Source: Carya illinoinensis | Taxonomy: Eukaryota > Streptophyta > Magnoliopsida > Fagales > Juglandaceae | NCBI RefSeq assembly: GCF_018687715.1 | Contig: NC_056757.1 | Location: 28,749,501-28,813,500, forward strand | Reading direction: 5' to 3' | DNA: 64,000 bases | Part shown: one piece after another, positions 23,701-34,877 of the stretch | Numbering within the stretch: position 1 is the stretch's first letter | How the letters are laid out: each line of letters starts with the position of its first letter | The notes under the pieces: model-generated | Databases searched by the model: none | What the model saw: only the letters and a program-made list of their open reading frames with translations | What the model was told of the DNA's origin: nothing | Made by a program: the position numbers and the translations under genes

Positions 23701-25060
23701 TAGAGTGTTACAGTGAACTTAACACTCTTTTTAAGTTATAAATTTGTTGTGTTACTAATTTATATATTAGGAATGCCCATCAATCTTCCAACATGCACAT
23801 ACCCTACATGAGCTAAAAAACCGACTTGAATTCTCAGGACAGCACCATATTTACACTCTCTAGTTTTATAACCCCACAGGTGCTATTTTGGACTTTCCCT
23901 TATACTACCCCATGCTAATGCATATATACCATATTCTAACCAACTACAGTGCCGATCATCAACTCTATCAAGTAACTTCACGATGCAGTCTTATCATGCT
24001 ATTTTGCCAACATGTTCATGCCATGGAAGTACAAGCCATGTACAACATATTGTCACTAAGTCAGTTACACAAATTACAATACAAGGCCAATATTTAGATT
24101 GACCTGAATTACATAATTGACCTACAACAACTGGTTTTCCTCATTCACCCCCCTTGCTGGTACAAAGCAAAGAAGATCCAGCCTCATATCACAGCATCAA
24201 CCTCCTTCCATCAACAGTCGAGCACTGGTGTACAAATCTGAAATTTGTTACTTGAAGGTGCAACCAGCTAATCTGCACACAATGTTAGTATCCACTATGA
24301 GTATCTCTTTACTTCCATAGGAAAGCTAACAAATATACTTAAACTTATTAAGTATATTCCTCCACCCAAAATAGGCTCGGACTACATACCATATCCCCTT
24401 AAGTAGGTTATACCCACATGTATAATTTGCTAAATGTAATCTTCAACGATGGTGTCTCTAGCCTTTTATGCACATTATTTACTAGCTGCACCAGCTTGTA
24501 ACCTAAAGTATAGGCTAACAAACTTTACGTGGGCTTCTATTTACTGCATTATACTGATAAAGCCATAGACTTGTATAATTATACTAATTATCAAATCTCC
24601 GTTTTATTTTTATTGCTATTTGGGTTACAAATCTGCAACAACGATCACGCCCAAATGAGTTACAATTGGGCGGGCTCATAGACCTATGTACATTCAAGCC
24701 AACTTTTACATTTGCTAAATTTGTAAGCTGAATATCTCCACCAATGGTGTAAGCTTCTATGTATAATCACCAAATTCTGCACTCATAATTTGACTGCTTA
24801 GTTGGGACACCAGCAATGGAGGGGAATCAAATTGACCTCCATTGCTCTTATATTCAGCTTTGGTTTTGAACATAAGCTGAACATGTAAGCTTAGTTTTGG
24901 GTTAATACCGGCTGCTTAGTGTGGCTTGTTTGCGGCCATTACATCGACTTTGTAAGTCGATGCATTGGAGGTCATGCACATACGCACATAACCCACATAT
25001 ATCATAGTCACATCGTTATTACTGATAAAAGTTAAACCTTCCATATGTGAAATGCATAGC
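20740..25060. other. Non-coding DNA of the CACTA-like region
   Basis: No recognisable gene. Includes a two-copy tandem repeat at 22189-22294, poly-TA patches around 22.84 and 23.47 kb, and many isolated short ORFs with no family resemblance. Confidence 0.5.
22189..22294. repeat. Tandem duplication, two copies of about 53 bp
   Basis: GTGTTGGCCTTTGTTAAAAG at 22189 recurs as GTGCTGGCCTTTGTTAAAAG at 22242, followed in both by CCNTTAGAAGTAGTAGAA. Confidence 0.85.
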
Positions 25061-25077
25061 ATATGTGTTCAAAATTT

Positions 25078-25317
25078 TTATGCAATCCTAACAAACTCAA
25101 TACAATATGGATTACCGTCATCATCATCTGTCCCCCCATTCAGATGATACATGGTCTCGCAATCAGAGTTATCGTTGGCACTTATGTCCTCCATTCCCAT
25201 GTCTTCATGAATTGGGCTATGGTCAATGAAGACATCATCGTCAACTGGTTGGGACGGTTGAAGACGCGAGAGGTGTTCTACGTCTACGGGCAAATGCTCT
25301 TCATCGACTCGGTTCAA
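25078..25317 (-). other. Acidic 79-codon ORF, unidentified
   Basis: Begins MNRVDEEHLPVDVEHL and is rich in Asp/Glu (DDDVFIDHS, GGTDDDDGNP). Its composition looks more protein-like than the surrounding noise. It could be an exon remnant of the missing CACTA transposase or of another element, but no family was recognised. Nothing upstream or downstream supports a gene model. Confidence 0.25.
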
Positions 25318-25589
25318 GGGTTCAAGGGCTTCATCGGCATCTTGGACAGGGGGATAGTTGGAGTGAATATAGTGCTCCTCGTCTTCAACAATATTATCTA
25401 GTTTGCACTTTTATTTATTTAGTTCTTCAATTAAAATTTTTTTAGAAAATTATCTTTTCAAGTGTTTTAAAATAATTTTTATTTAAATCTGGGCAATTTA
25501 AATATGAGATCAGAACTTTTTTTTTGAAAAAAGTGCTATAATTTTTTTTTTTAAAGTTATAGAGATTTTTGTGTGAAATTTGTTTTTTT

Positions 25590-25762
25590 TTTTCAAAACC
25601 AGGATTGAATCCGGGTATAACCCGGATATCCGGGATTAAAGACCCAAAATAAAAATTTCTGGATATCCGGATTCAATCCCGTTATCCGCCCCTATTGAGT
25701 CCGGGTTCAATCCGGGCGGATAACTGACCGAAAGGATCCGGATCCGGATGCACACACCTAAA
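25590..25762. repeat. ATCCGG-rich repeat, probable hAT-type relic
   Basis: Contains repeated and inverted CCGGGTATAACCCGG, GGATATCCGG and TCCGGGTTCAATCCGGGC words and ends GGATCCGGATGCACACACCTA. Read in reverse this is TAGGTGTGTGCATCCGG, similar in form to the TAGGGCTGTTCATCCGG end of the element at 52395-54355. A left terminus and TSD were not found. Confidence 0.45.
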
Positions 25763-25779
25763 ATTTCTTATGGGTTACG

Positions 25780-27510
25780 ACGCTGAAATAGGATGCAATG
25801 GTTTACATGTTAGAAAGTCCATTGGCTGAAATGTTTACTTCGGAACAAGTTACAGATTGGGTTACAAATCTGTAACCTCTAGGTGGAGTTTTACAAGGTT
25901 GGTGAACCAGCCTCAGATATATTATATTCAGCAGAGGAACAAGATCAGTACAAATACATGACTAGTGAATATATGTTGACGTGATAACTATGGGCACGAG
26001 AGGAGAATCATATATGGGAATCTGGAATTGTATATATCAGTCCTTGACAATCATTATACTAATGACTGATATGCAAGTGTCTAGTAAAACCACCGATTGA
26101 ATATGTGTATGATAATCACCTAATCATACACATAGGCCAGTAAAATTATAATGAGTAAGATTTAGGAAATTGTTTGAAATGGCTAACCCGGTTAAACCAT
26201 CTAGTTTAACCAATATTCAGTTATACAGGAGGGCAGGAAATGATAGTAAAGATATGTCCTCCAACTAGATGTCTTCAAATCCACCCAATAAAAAATTAAA
26301 CGATGGCTCTGAAAAAGCAAGTAAAACCAAGAAGAGCACAACAAAGAAACAGAATACATAATATAACATATGTAACACAAATAAGTTTCATGAAAAAACT
26401 TTCTGCAAAGAAGCCCCTCATCCAAAACATCAAAGAAAACGCAAAAAACATCATGTACGTGTTACAACAGGATGTTTAAACTTATATATACAAACACTTA
26501 ATTATATATAACATTAATTCAGATAAAATAGCTACACATGGAACAAGGGACAAAACAGTTAAACATGAACGCTGAATTAACAATACTGATGGGTATAAAA
26601 TCACTCGAAATAAGATACAAATATGTAAAATTAAATAGATATGAGCAAAGAACCAATAAGTTTTGTGTGGTGGTTATATTATATACTTTCAAAATGTACA
26701 AATGATAGAAAAGGCATACTTTTGATATATGCCTTTATGTATGACATGGTTTAGTATATTATTTGCTTTGGGGCATGGGGGGAATTAGTGTCAAATATCA
26801 ATTCCATTGTTTTGTCCAGATGCGTCAATCTTCCTCAAAAAGGGGCATTGACTTAAGGGTTACGATATCACCATGCTCAAAACTGTTAGGTTCACTTGAA
26901 ATAGTGGTCATTTGGTGGCTTGAATTTGTCCTAATACGAAGTGAATAGTGGAATATGTTGTTATGAAACAATAGTACTTCCTAACTTTTGCTGCTTACTA
27001 ATTATATATCCATTGCTCAAATAATTACAGATCCAAAGCTCTATCTAAAAGCTCATGCACAGCACTTTTTCCACAAATTCGAACCTGAGTAGATTTAACT
27101 TTGATTGCCTTGTTACATGCCCCCCCACACACACATATATGTTGGTTATTTGTTGGTTGATTTCAAACGCATTATATATGGGGTAAAAGGGTAGTTATTA
27201 TATGTGAAAGAAGCTCAAAAAGAAAAGGAAAGATAGAAGAATATTGACGTTTGGATCTACTAATAGTACTGCACTAGTACGAGCTACCTCAAGTCAAATC
27301 GCTAGAAATTAGGGCAAATGAATTGAATTTTGTGTATATATGGATCATGAACTTAGGGTAATAGTCCTTGCATGGCGGGGGCCCCATGGGTTTGACATTT
27401 CTTATATACTTGATATAGATGATGATCTAGCTAATCTATTAATTTATCCTTTTAAGTGTTCGATTTAATTCATGCTAGCTCAATTTGCATTTGTGCTAAA
27501 TCGTAAATAT
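25780..27510. other. Non-coding DNA left of the Sirevirus-like insertion
   Basis: No gene recognised. A perfect 10-bp stem hairpin (GTTACAGATT, 25849-25876) lies here. Ends in the GAAGA target site of the Copia 2 element. Confidence 0.5.
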
Positions 27511-27515
27511 GAAGA

Positions 27516-28853
27516 TGTTGAACTCAAGATTTCAAGTTTCATGTGATTATAAATCTACACATGGATTTTGATGATAACAAATGAATTCAAAGAATAAAGA
27601 AGTCTCAAGCTCAAGTTGTCTACACAATGGAGTCAAGCACATCAAGGAAACAAGCATGAGCAAGAAGGGAACAAGTTCACATTAAAATTATAGAGTAATG
27701 TTGTAAATCTCTTCAAAATTCGAAATTAGGATTAATGCTCAAAATTAATATTTTATCATAAAGCATTAAAATACATTTTCCACATGTGCATGAATATTTT
27801 TGAAAATTAAATTTGAAAATTTTGAAAGATGATTGATTGTCATCTTTTGCATGTGCATGCCTTGATTAAAGGGTTGAACTTTGAAAATATTAAAGATGAT
27901 TGATTGTCATCTTTCACATGTGCATGTTTTATTTGAATATTTTCAAAAGTGATTGATGCTTTTTTAGACTTATACAAAAAGTAAAAGATTAGGTTTGAAT
28001 TTTTTGAAAATGAAAGTGTGCTCATTTTGTCATATGCCAAAAGTAAAAGATTAGGTTTGATTTTTTTGAAAAAGTGAATGATGTTGTCTTTGACAATTGA
28101 GAAAGAAGAACCTTTTATTTGAATTCTTTGAAAAGTGAATGATGTTGTCTTTGACAATTGAAAAAGAAGAACCTTTTATTTGAATTTTTTGAAAAAGTGA
28201 ATGATGTTGTCTTTGACATGTGAATCTTTTTAAATTTGAATATGAAGTCTCATATGCCTATAAATAGATCATTTGAGAGCTTCACATTCACAACACCAAG
28301 AGCATACAACATTCATTCAAAGCTTTCATTCTCTCTTCTCTAAACATTGAGCCTTAATCCTTGTTCATTTTGAGAGATATAGCTTGCGCTGTATTGTTCT
28401 TATTTCACTCGTTGAGGAGTGTTTTCTGATAACCTACCCACTATCAGCTTTTGTATCAGAAAAAGGGTGTGTATAACCCTTGTGTGTGTAGAAAGTATTC
28501 TACACAGGGAATAGTTGAATCACCACGTGTAAGGTGATTGCAAGTGTAGAGGGTGTTCTACACGGATCCTTTGTAGCGGTGTTGTTCAAAGGTGTAATAG
28601 GTTTCTATCTCCACCTGAAGGAGGTTGAATAGTGAATTTGGGAATCCTCAAGGGGTAGCTTGAGGCGAGGAGGTAGGCAGTGGGGCCGAACCTCGTTAAC
28701 ATACTGAGTTTGCTTCTCTCTTACCCTTACTCTTTATATTTATTGTTATTTCATATTTTGTTTATATTTTATATTATATATTTGATTTATAATTGTTATT
28801 TTTTTAATACAACTCAATTCACCCCCCCTCTTGTGTTAGTCATCTGGGCAACA
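27516..28853 (+). repeat. 5' LTR of Copia 2
   Basis: Contains a TATAAATA box at 28259-28266, the likely promoter. It has a three-copy internal tandem repeat of 61-62 bp (starting near 28074, 28135 and 28197; GTGAATGATGTTGTCTTTGA) and repeated GATTGATTGTCATCTTT / CATGTGCATG words near 27.83-27.93 kb, as expected for a U3 region. Confidence 0.95.
28064..28218 (+). repeat. U3 tandem repeats (3 x about 61 bp) in Copia 2 LTR
   Basis: The unit GAAAAAGTGAATGATGTTGT followed by CTTTGACAATTGA and AAGAAGAACCTTTTATTTG is repeated twice fully and once partly. It is also present in the 3' LTR near 35.91-36.06 kb. U3 tandem repeats often act as enhancer-like elements; that role is inferred. Confidence 0.85.
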
Positions 28854-28912
28854 ATTGGTATCAGAGCTAAGAGCTCTATTATAAGATTAACTATCTTTTG
28901 AGTTAAGATCTT

Positions 28913-30547
28913 ATGGCTAACATTGCAGCTTCATTTGGTGAAGGTCAATCTAGTAGTCGGCCTCCACTCTTTTGTGGAGATAATTACTCATTCTGGAAAG
29001 TTAGAATGAGAATATTTCTTCAAGCTCAAGGTAGAGAAATATGGAAATGTATTGTAAATGGACCTTATATTCCAACAAAAGTGGTTGGTGGAGTAAAGGT
29101 CAAAAAGGAAGAAGAAGAGTTTGATCGTGAAGACGATAGACTTTATACTTTAAATTTAACTGCTATGAATTTATTATATAATGCTCTTAATGGAAATGAG
29201 TTTAATAGAATAATGAATTGCGCTACGGCAAAGGAAATTTGGGATAACTTGGAAGTAACTTATGAAGGAACTTCGCAAGTCAAGGAATCAAAAATTTATA
29301 TTCTTACTCATGAATATGAAATGTTTAAGATGAATGATGATGAATCTATTTCTAGTATGCACACTCGTTTTACTAACATCATAAACAGCTTGACAGCTCT
29401 TGGCAAAGTTTATTCTAAGGTGGAGATAGTAAGAAAAATTCTCAACTCTTTACCAAAACGTTGGGAATCAAAAGTTACAGCGATTCTTGAAGCTAGAGAC
29501 CTCAAGAAGCTCGAAGTCAATGAACTCATCGGGTCACTTATCACCCATGAGTACACATTGAAAAGAGGAGAAGAAGAAGGAAAGCCAAAGAAGAGCTTAG
29601 CACTTAAAGCTGTTCCTCATGAAAGTGAAAGTGATGAAGATGAGGAAAATGACGATAAAGATGAAGAAGTTGCGATGATAACAAGAAGAATTCAGAGGTT
29701 CTTGAAGAAAAATAGAACTCCTCCGAGGAAATCTTTCAAAAAGTTTTCCAAGAAAGATTCAGGTAAAAACGACACTTTAATTTGTTATAAATGCAATAAA
29801 CCTGGTCATATCAAGCCAGATTGTCCTCTGCTAAAGAAAGATCAAAACAAGGGCAAGAAAGCAATGAAAGCTACATGGGATGATGATTCAAGTAGCTCAG
29901 ATAGTGAAGCAAGCAATGAAGAATCAGCAAATCTTTGTCTTATGGCTAAAGATGACATTGAGGTAACAAATCTTGATAATATTGAAAATCCTTCGTATGA
30001 AGAATTGCAAAATGTTTTAGAAGAGATTTATGAGGAATTTGAAAAATTGGGTATCAAGTATACTGCTTTGAAAAAGAAAAATTTTTCTTTAACAAACGAA
30101 ATTGAAATTTTAAGAAAAGAAAGTATCATTTTGAAAGATGAAAATCTTGAATTGAATAAGAAGAAAACCGATTTAGAAAATATTGTTGAAAACTTTACGA
30201 ATGGAAAAAGAAATTTTGAAAAACTTCTTGGTAGTCAAAGATGTGTTTTTGACAAGGCAGGTTTGGGATATATGCCAAAACAAAAATACAAACCTTATAA
30301 AAATTTCTTTGATAATCATTCTACCTCAAAGGCTAATATTCAAAATTCTTTTCATAAAAATAATTTTGTCAAAAAAGGATATTATTATAATCATTCAAGT
30401 TTTTCATATATGTCACATGCTATTTGTAATTTTTGTAATAGAAATGGTCATAATTATCATACTTGTCCTATTAGAAGAAATCATACAATGACTATTAGGG
30501 CCATATGGGTACCTAAAAATCTTGTTTCTTCTAATACTAATAAATAA
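28913..30547 (+). CDS. Copia 2 gag polyprotein (544 aa)
   Basis: Starts at ATG 28913, 60 bp after the 5' LTR. It opens with the UBN2-type gag region (FCGDNYSFWKVRMRIFLQAQ; later LPKRWESKVTAI), then an acidic stretch and a zinc knuckle CYKCNKPGHIKPDC (about residue 290). A long coiled-coil segment (about residues 360-430) follows, and a second CX2C-type motif CNFCNRNGHNYHTC lies near the C-terminus. The two-knuckle, coiled-coil-rich layout is seen in Sirevirus gags. It ends with a TAA just before IWVP-type sequence would run into protease. The pol frame is +1 relative to gag, so gag and pol are separated here. Confidence 0.9.
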   Translation: MANIAASFGEGQSSSRPPLFCGDNYSFWKVRMRIFLQAQGREIWKCIVNGPYIPTKVVGGVKVKKEEEEFDREDDRLYTLNLTAMNLLYNALNGNEFNRIMNCATAKEIWDNLEVTYEGTSQVKESKIYILTHEYEMFKMNDDESISSMHTRFTNIINSLTALGKVYSKVEIVRKILNSLPKRWESKVTAILEARDLKKLEVNELIGSLITHEYTLKRGEEEGKPKKSLALKAVPHESESDEDEENDDKDEEVAMITRRIQRFLKKNRTPPRKSFKKFSKKDSGKNDTLICYKCNKPGHIKPDCPLLKKDQNKGKKAMKATWDDDSSSSDSEASNEESANLCLMAKDDIEVTNLDNIENPSYEELQNVLEEIYEEFEKLGIKYTALKKKNFSLTNEIEILRKESIILKDENLELNKKKTDLENIVENFTNGKRNFEKLLGSQRCVFDKAGLGYMPKQKYKPYKNFFDNHSTSKANIQNSFHKNNFVKKGYYYNHSSFSYMSHAICNFCNRNGHNYHTCPIRRNHTMTIRAIWVPKNLVSSNTNK

Positions 30548-30605
30548 AGGACCCAAAGAACTTGGGTACCAAGAAAAATCATTTTAATTGTTTTTATAGG
30601 TATGC

Positions 30606-33600
30606 ATGAAGTCATCCACAAGCAAAAATAAGTGGTTTTTAGATAGTGGATGTTCAAGACACATGACGGGAGACAAGACTAAGTTCTTTGATCTTAGATC
30701 TAAAGAAGAAGCACACGTGACATTTGGAGACAACTCGAAAGGGAAGATCGTGGGAATAGGTAAAATTGGTAATGAATCTTCTCTCATAATTGAAGATGTT
30801 CTACTTGTTGAAGGTTTAAAACATAATCTTTTGAGCATAAGTCAATTATGTGATAAAGGATTTACAGTTACTTTTAAAATGGATAAATGCATTATTTTGA
30901 ATGATCATGATTGTAATATTTGTTTTATTGCTTTTAGAAACAATAATGTTTATACAATTGATTTTGAAGAAATTACCTCACAAGATGCTATTTGCTTGTC
31001 AGTTCAAAATGAAACTAGTTGGTTATGGCATAGAAGATTAGGTCATGCCAACATGGAACTTATTTCCAAACTTTCAAAAAATGATCTTGTGAGAGGTTTA
31101 CCAAAAACATATTTTCTTAAAGACAAAATTGTGATGCATGTCAATTTGGTAAACAAACAAAAACTTCTTTTAAAACTAAGAAACATATTTCCACTACTAG
31201 ACCATTGCAACTGATACACATGGATCTTTTTGGACCAAATAGAGTTGCAAGTCTAGGAGGAAAATATTATGCATTTGTTATTGTTGATGATTTCTCTAGA
31301 TATACTTGGGTCATCTTTCTTGCTCATAAAGATGAGGCACATAATGCCTTTACCAAGTTATGCAAGAGAATTCAAAATGAAAAGGGCTATACTATTTCAA
31401 GTATCCGAAGTGATAGGGGAAAAGAGTTTGTTAATAAAAATATTGAAACATTTTGTGATGAAAACGGTTTTATTCATAATTTTTCTGCTCCTCGAACTCC
31501 TCAACAAAATGGGGTAGTAGAGAGGAAAAATAGATCTCTTCAAGAGATGGCAAGAACAATGCTCAATGAGAACAACTTGCCTAGTTATTTTTGGGCCGAA
31601 GCGGTAAGTACTGCATGTTATGTTATAAATAGAGTTATGTTAAGGTCTAAATTAGATAAAACCCCCTATGAGCTTTGGAATGAGAAAAAGCCCAACATTG
31701 GTTACTTTCATGTATTTGGATGCAAATGTTTTATTTTGAATGACAGAGATAATTTAGGCAAGTTTGATGCAAAATCTGATGAAGGTATTTTTCTCGGGTA
31801 TTCTACTAATAGTAAAGCTTATAGAGTATTCAACAAAAAGACTTTAACTGTACAAGAATCTATGCATATAGTATTTGATGAATCTAATTCTCCACTCTCC
31901 AAGAAATCTATTGATGAAGAAATAGAAGGTATAAATAACACAGAAAGTCTCAATCTCAACAAAGAGAAAGCAATAGAGGAAGTTCAACATGGAGCCATCA
32001 GGAAAGATCATCAAAATTTAATACAAGATGCAACCAAACAGTGGAAATTTGTGAAAGATCATCCAGTGGAACAAATTTTGGGAGAACCTTCACAAGGTGT
32101 AAGTACTCGATCATCTCTTAGAAATATTTGTAATCATACTGCTTTTCTATCTCAAATTGAACCCAAAAATATTGATGACGCACTTCTTGATGAATCTTGG
32201 ATTCTAGCTATGCAAGAAGAGTTGAATCAATTTGAAAGAAATGATGTTTGGACACTTGTTCCTAGACCCAAAAATTATACTATTATTGGAACAAAATGGG
32301 TTTTTAGAAACAAGAAAGATGAGTCTGGAGTCATTACTAGAAATAAGGCTCGACTTGTAGCCCAAGGTTTTAATCAAGAAGAAGGAATCGATTATGATGA
32401 GACATATGCACCTGTCGCAAGATTAGAAGCTATTCGAATGCTACTTGCATATGCTTGTTATAAAGATTTCAAACTTTTTCAAATGGATGTTAAAAGTGCT
32501 TTCTTAAATGGTTTTATAAATGAAGAGGTATATGTTGAGCAACCTCCAGGTTTTGAAAATCATATTTCCCCAAATCATGTTTTCAAACTCACAAAAGCAC
32601 TATATGGACTTAAACAAGCTCCTAGAGCTTGGTACGAGAGACTCAGTGGTTTCTTGATTGAAAAAGGTTTTTCAAGAGGAAAAATCGACACAACTCTTTT
32701 CATTAAATATGAAAATGATGATATTCTTTTGATTCAGATTTATGTTGATGATATAATATTCGGTGCTACTAATGAAAATATGTGTCAAGTTTTTGCTAAG
32801 ACTATGCAGGAAGAATTTGAGATGAGCATGATGGGTGAACTTACATTCTTTCTCGGATTGCAAATTAAGCAAGCAAAAAGTGGGACATTCATCAATCAAT
32901 CAAAATATATTAAGGAATTACTGAAGAAGTTTGGGATGGAAAATGCTAAGGAAATTGGAACACCAATGAGCCCATCAACTAAACTTGATAAAGATGAATC
33001 CGGTAAGCCAGTTGACTCGAAGATATATCGAGGTATGATTGGTAGCTTATTATATTTAACAGCCAGTAGACCAGATATTATGTTTAGTGTGTGCTTATGT
33101 GCACGTTTTCAATCATCTCCAAAAGAATCACATTTAATTGCAGTTAAGCGCATTCTTAGATATCTTAGTGGTACAATTAACCTAGGGTTATGGTACCCTA
33201 AGCACACATCTTTCGATCTAATCAGCTACACAGATGCAGATTATGCTGGCTGTAAAATAGATCGAAAAAGCACTAGTGGAGCATGCCATTTCTTAGGTCA
33301 TGCATTAGTTTCCTGGTTTAGTAAAAAACAAAATTCTGTTGCACTATCTACTGCTGAGGCAGAATATGTTGCTGCGGGTAGTTGTTGTGCTCAAGTTCTC
33401 TACATGAAGCAACAACTTGAAGATTTTAAACTCATGTATAATCACATTCCAATCAAATGTGATAATACAAGTGCTATAAATCTTTCAAAGAACCCAATAC
33501 AACATTCTAGAACTAAGCATATTGAAATAAGGTATCATTTTCTTCGAGATCATGTGCAAAAAGGTGATATAATGTTAGAGTTCACAAACACACACGATCA

Positions 33601-33694
33601 GTTAGCAGATATTTTCACAAAACCTTTACCAGAAGATAGATTATGTATGATCAGAAGAGAAATAGGTATGATGCATGCTATGAATATCTCTTAA
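30606..33694 (+). pseudogene. Copia 2 pol (protease, integrase, RT, RNase H) with a frame break
   Basis: 30606-31214 carries the protease motif WFLDSGCSRHMTG and GAG-pre-integrase (LWHRRLGHANMELISKL). The frame changes near 31130, within the zinc-binding part of integrase, where the pattern looks like a 1-nt loss. 31205-33694 (829 codons, open) then has the integrase core ([36 protein letters not shown]), RT ([38 protein letters not shown]) and RNase H ([43 protein letters not shown]). The catalytic residues in view are present. The break makes a full pol unlikely unless it reflects a sequencing error or recoding. Confidence 0.9.
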
Positions 33695-33743
33695 AAGATA
33701 GACCAGAGTCAATAAAAATAGAGATAGATTTTTTTTAATACTT

Positions 33744-34181
33744 TTACATAAATTTGAGATTCTTAGCCTCATGTTTGAGACGCTCATTCTCTTCATACAA
33801 TATCATGTCATTCTTATTCATGGGAACCGGCAAGCGGAATGAAGAATCTAATAAAGATTTCAACTGTTTATTCTTCTGCCGAATGATTCCTTCCCTTGTG
33901 TGAGACTCTTGAACAATTTGTTGAAGTACAACAATTTGTTCTTTGAGCTTTTCAACTTCGTGATTTTTGGCTTGTAGCCGCTGAGAAAAAGCCACAATAG
34001 AGGAAGAGTAGCGAGTCCCAAGACTCACCAAGTCATAAATAGCATCAGAATCTGACTTATTAGTCAGATTATTATTTTCTTGCTGCAACATGGCACCAAT
34101 GGTAGCTGCAGAAAGAACATGAGGTTGGGATGCAGAATGCCTCATGGATGGATCTAGAGAAATGTTAGAAGAATGAGCCAT
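33744..34181 (-). CDS. Antisense coiled-coil ORF A within Copia 2 (145 aa)
   Basis: Open on the minus strand from ATG 34181 (MAHSSNISLDPSMRHS); the frame stays open up to 34316, but this start matches that of its neighbour. Residues about 70-110 form a heptad-rich helix (AKNHEVEKLKEQIVVLQQIV) and a second helix closes the protein (ENERLKHEAKNL). No enzyme motif was found. A TATAAAA box lies at 34287-34293, about 106 nt upstream of the ATG. ORF B, 243 bp upstream on the same strand, has a matching layout: MA- start, Ser-rich leader, S-D/E-x-I, YxxS, QRL/RRL-x-A, E-x-x-x-L, then a coiled coil. The pair looks like a duplication. It lies between pol and the 3' LTR, antisense to the element. Function unknown. 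Confidence 0.6.
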   Translation of the reverse strand: MAHSSNISLDPSMRHSASQPHVLSAATIGAMLQQENNNLTNKSDSDAIYDLVSLGTRYSSSIVAFSQRLQAKNHEVEKLKEQIVVLQQIVQESHTREGIIRQKNKQLKSLLDSSFRLPVPMNKNDMILYEENERLKHEAKNLKFM

Positions 34182-34424
34182 TGAGAAAAGAATAGAAGGC
34201 TTAAAACGAGAATGCTGAAGGAATGCAGATGAGTTATAGAGATGAGATGAAAACTTGATGCGGATTAGATGAACTTCAGGACTGATTTTATAGAGATAGC
34301 ATAAAGAATAAGACAAACTATTTTCTCTTCAAATCTTATTTAGTCAAAAGAAATACAAGATATGCTGGACACACATTGTCAAAAGTTTTCTTACTAAGCC
34401 AGCGAGATTAACAGTAGATTGTCC

Positions 34425-34877
34425 CTATTTTTCTAGTAAACGATGAACCTCTGCTGTTATCTGCCGATGTTGACCTTGTATCTGAACCCTTTCTCGTTCC
34501 AGCTCTTCTATTCGTGGTTGCAGATCATGAGCATACCAATCTGCAAATTTTTTCAACTCTTGGTTTTCTTGCTTTAGCCTTTTATTCTCACTATCCTTAT
34601 TAGCAAGCTTCTGTCGTAACTCAGATATTTGCATGTTAAGATGATCAATCTCACTCACCCTCGCCATTAACCTTCGAGACATGATCGTAACAGAGGCAGC
34701 ATATTGATTACTGAGCATTCTTGATTCTGCAATAATCTCAGAATCAGCCTTACTAGAAAAACGGTTCACTGCTCCTATCATGGTATTGACGGCCTCAGGA
34801 GAGAAGATTGATGATTGATGCGTCAAGGGTTCCTGATTCAAGTCTGGAACATTAGTGGAAGAGAATTGCTCAGCCAT
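34425..34877 (-). CDS. Antisense coiled-coil ORF B within Copia 2 (150 aa)
   Basis: Open on the minus strand from ATG 34877 (MAEQFSSTNVPDLNQEPL). The N-terminal third is Ser/Asn/Gln-rich. From about residue 60 on it is a nearly continuous coiled coil (RLMARVSEIDHLNMQISELR, then KDSENKRLKQENQELKKF, then IEELERERVQIQGQ). A TATA-like box (CTATAAAAAA, minus) lies at about 34953-34962, roughly 80 nt before the ATG. It resembles ORF A in order and spacing of features. No sense ORF of comparable length overlaps it, so it is not a shadow of gag-pol. No known domain was recognised. An antisense accessory protein, regulatory RNA or captured host gene are all possible. Confidence 0.6.
   Translation of the reverse strand: MAEQFSSTNVPDLNQEPLTHQSSIFSPEAVNTMIGAVNRFSSKADSEIIAESRMLSNQYAASVTIMSRRLMARVSEIDHLNMQISELRQKLANKDSENKRLKQENQELKKFADWYAHDLQPRIEELERERVQIQGQHRQITAEVHRLLEK

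Noticed and set aside
25849..25876. Perfect 10-bp stem hairpin (GTTACAGATT) as a terminator or small RNA
   Set aside because: Short and in transposon-derived DNA; the GTTACAAATCTG word recurs at about 24.63 kb, suggesting an element repeat rather than an RNA gene.
27840..28157. Minus-strand ORF in the Copia 2 LTR (also at 35679-36059)
   Set aside because: Translation of the U3 tandem repeats, Phe/Lys/Ile-rich and different in the two LTRs because of a 1-nt indel; no promoter or domain.
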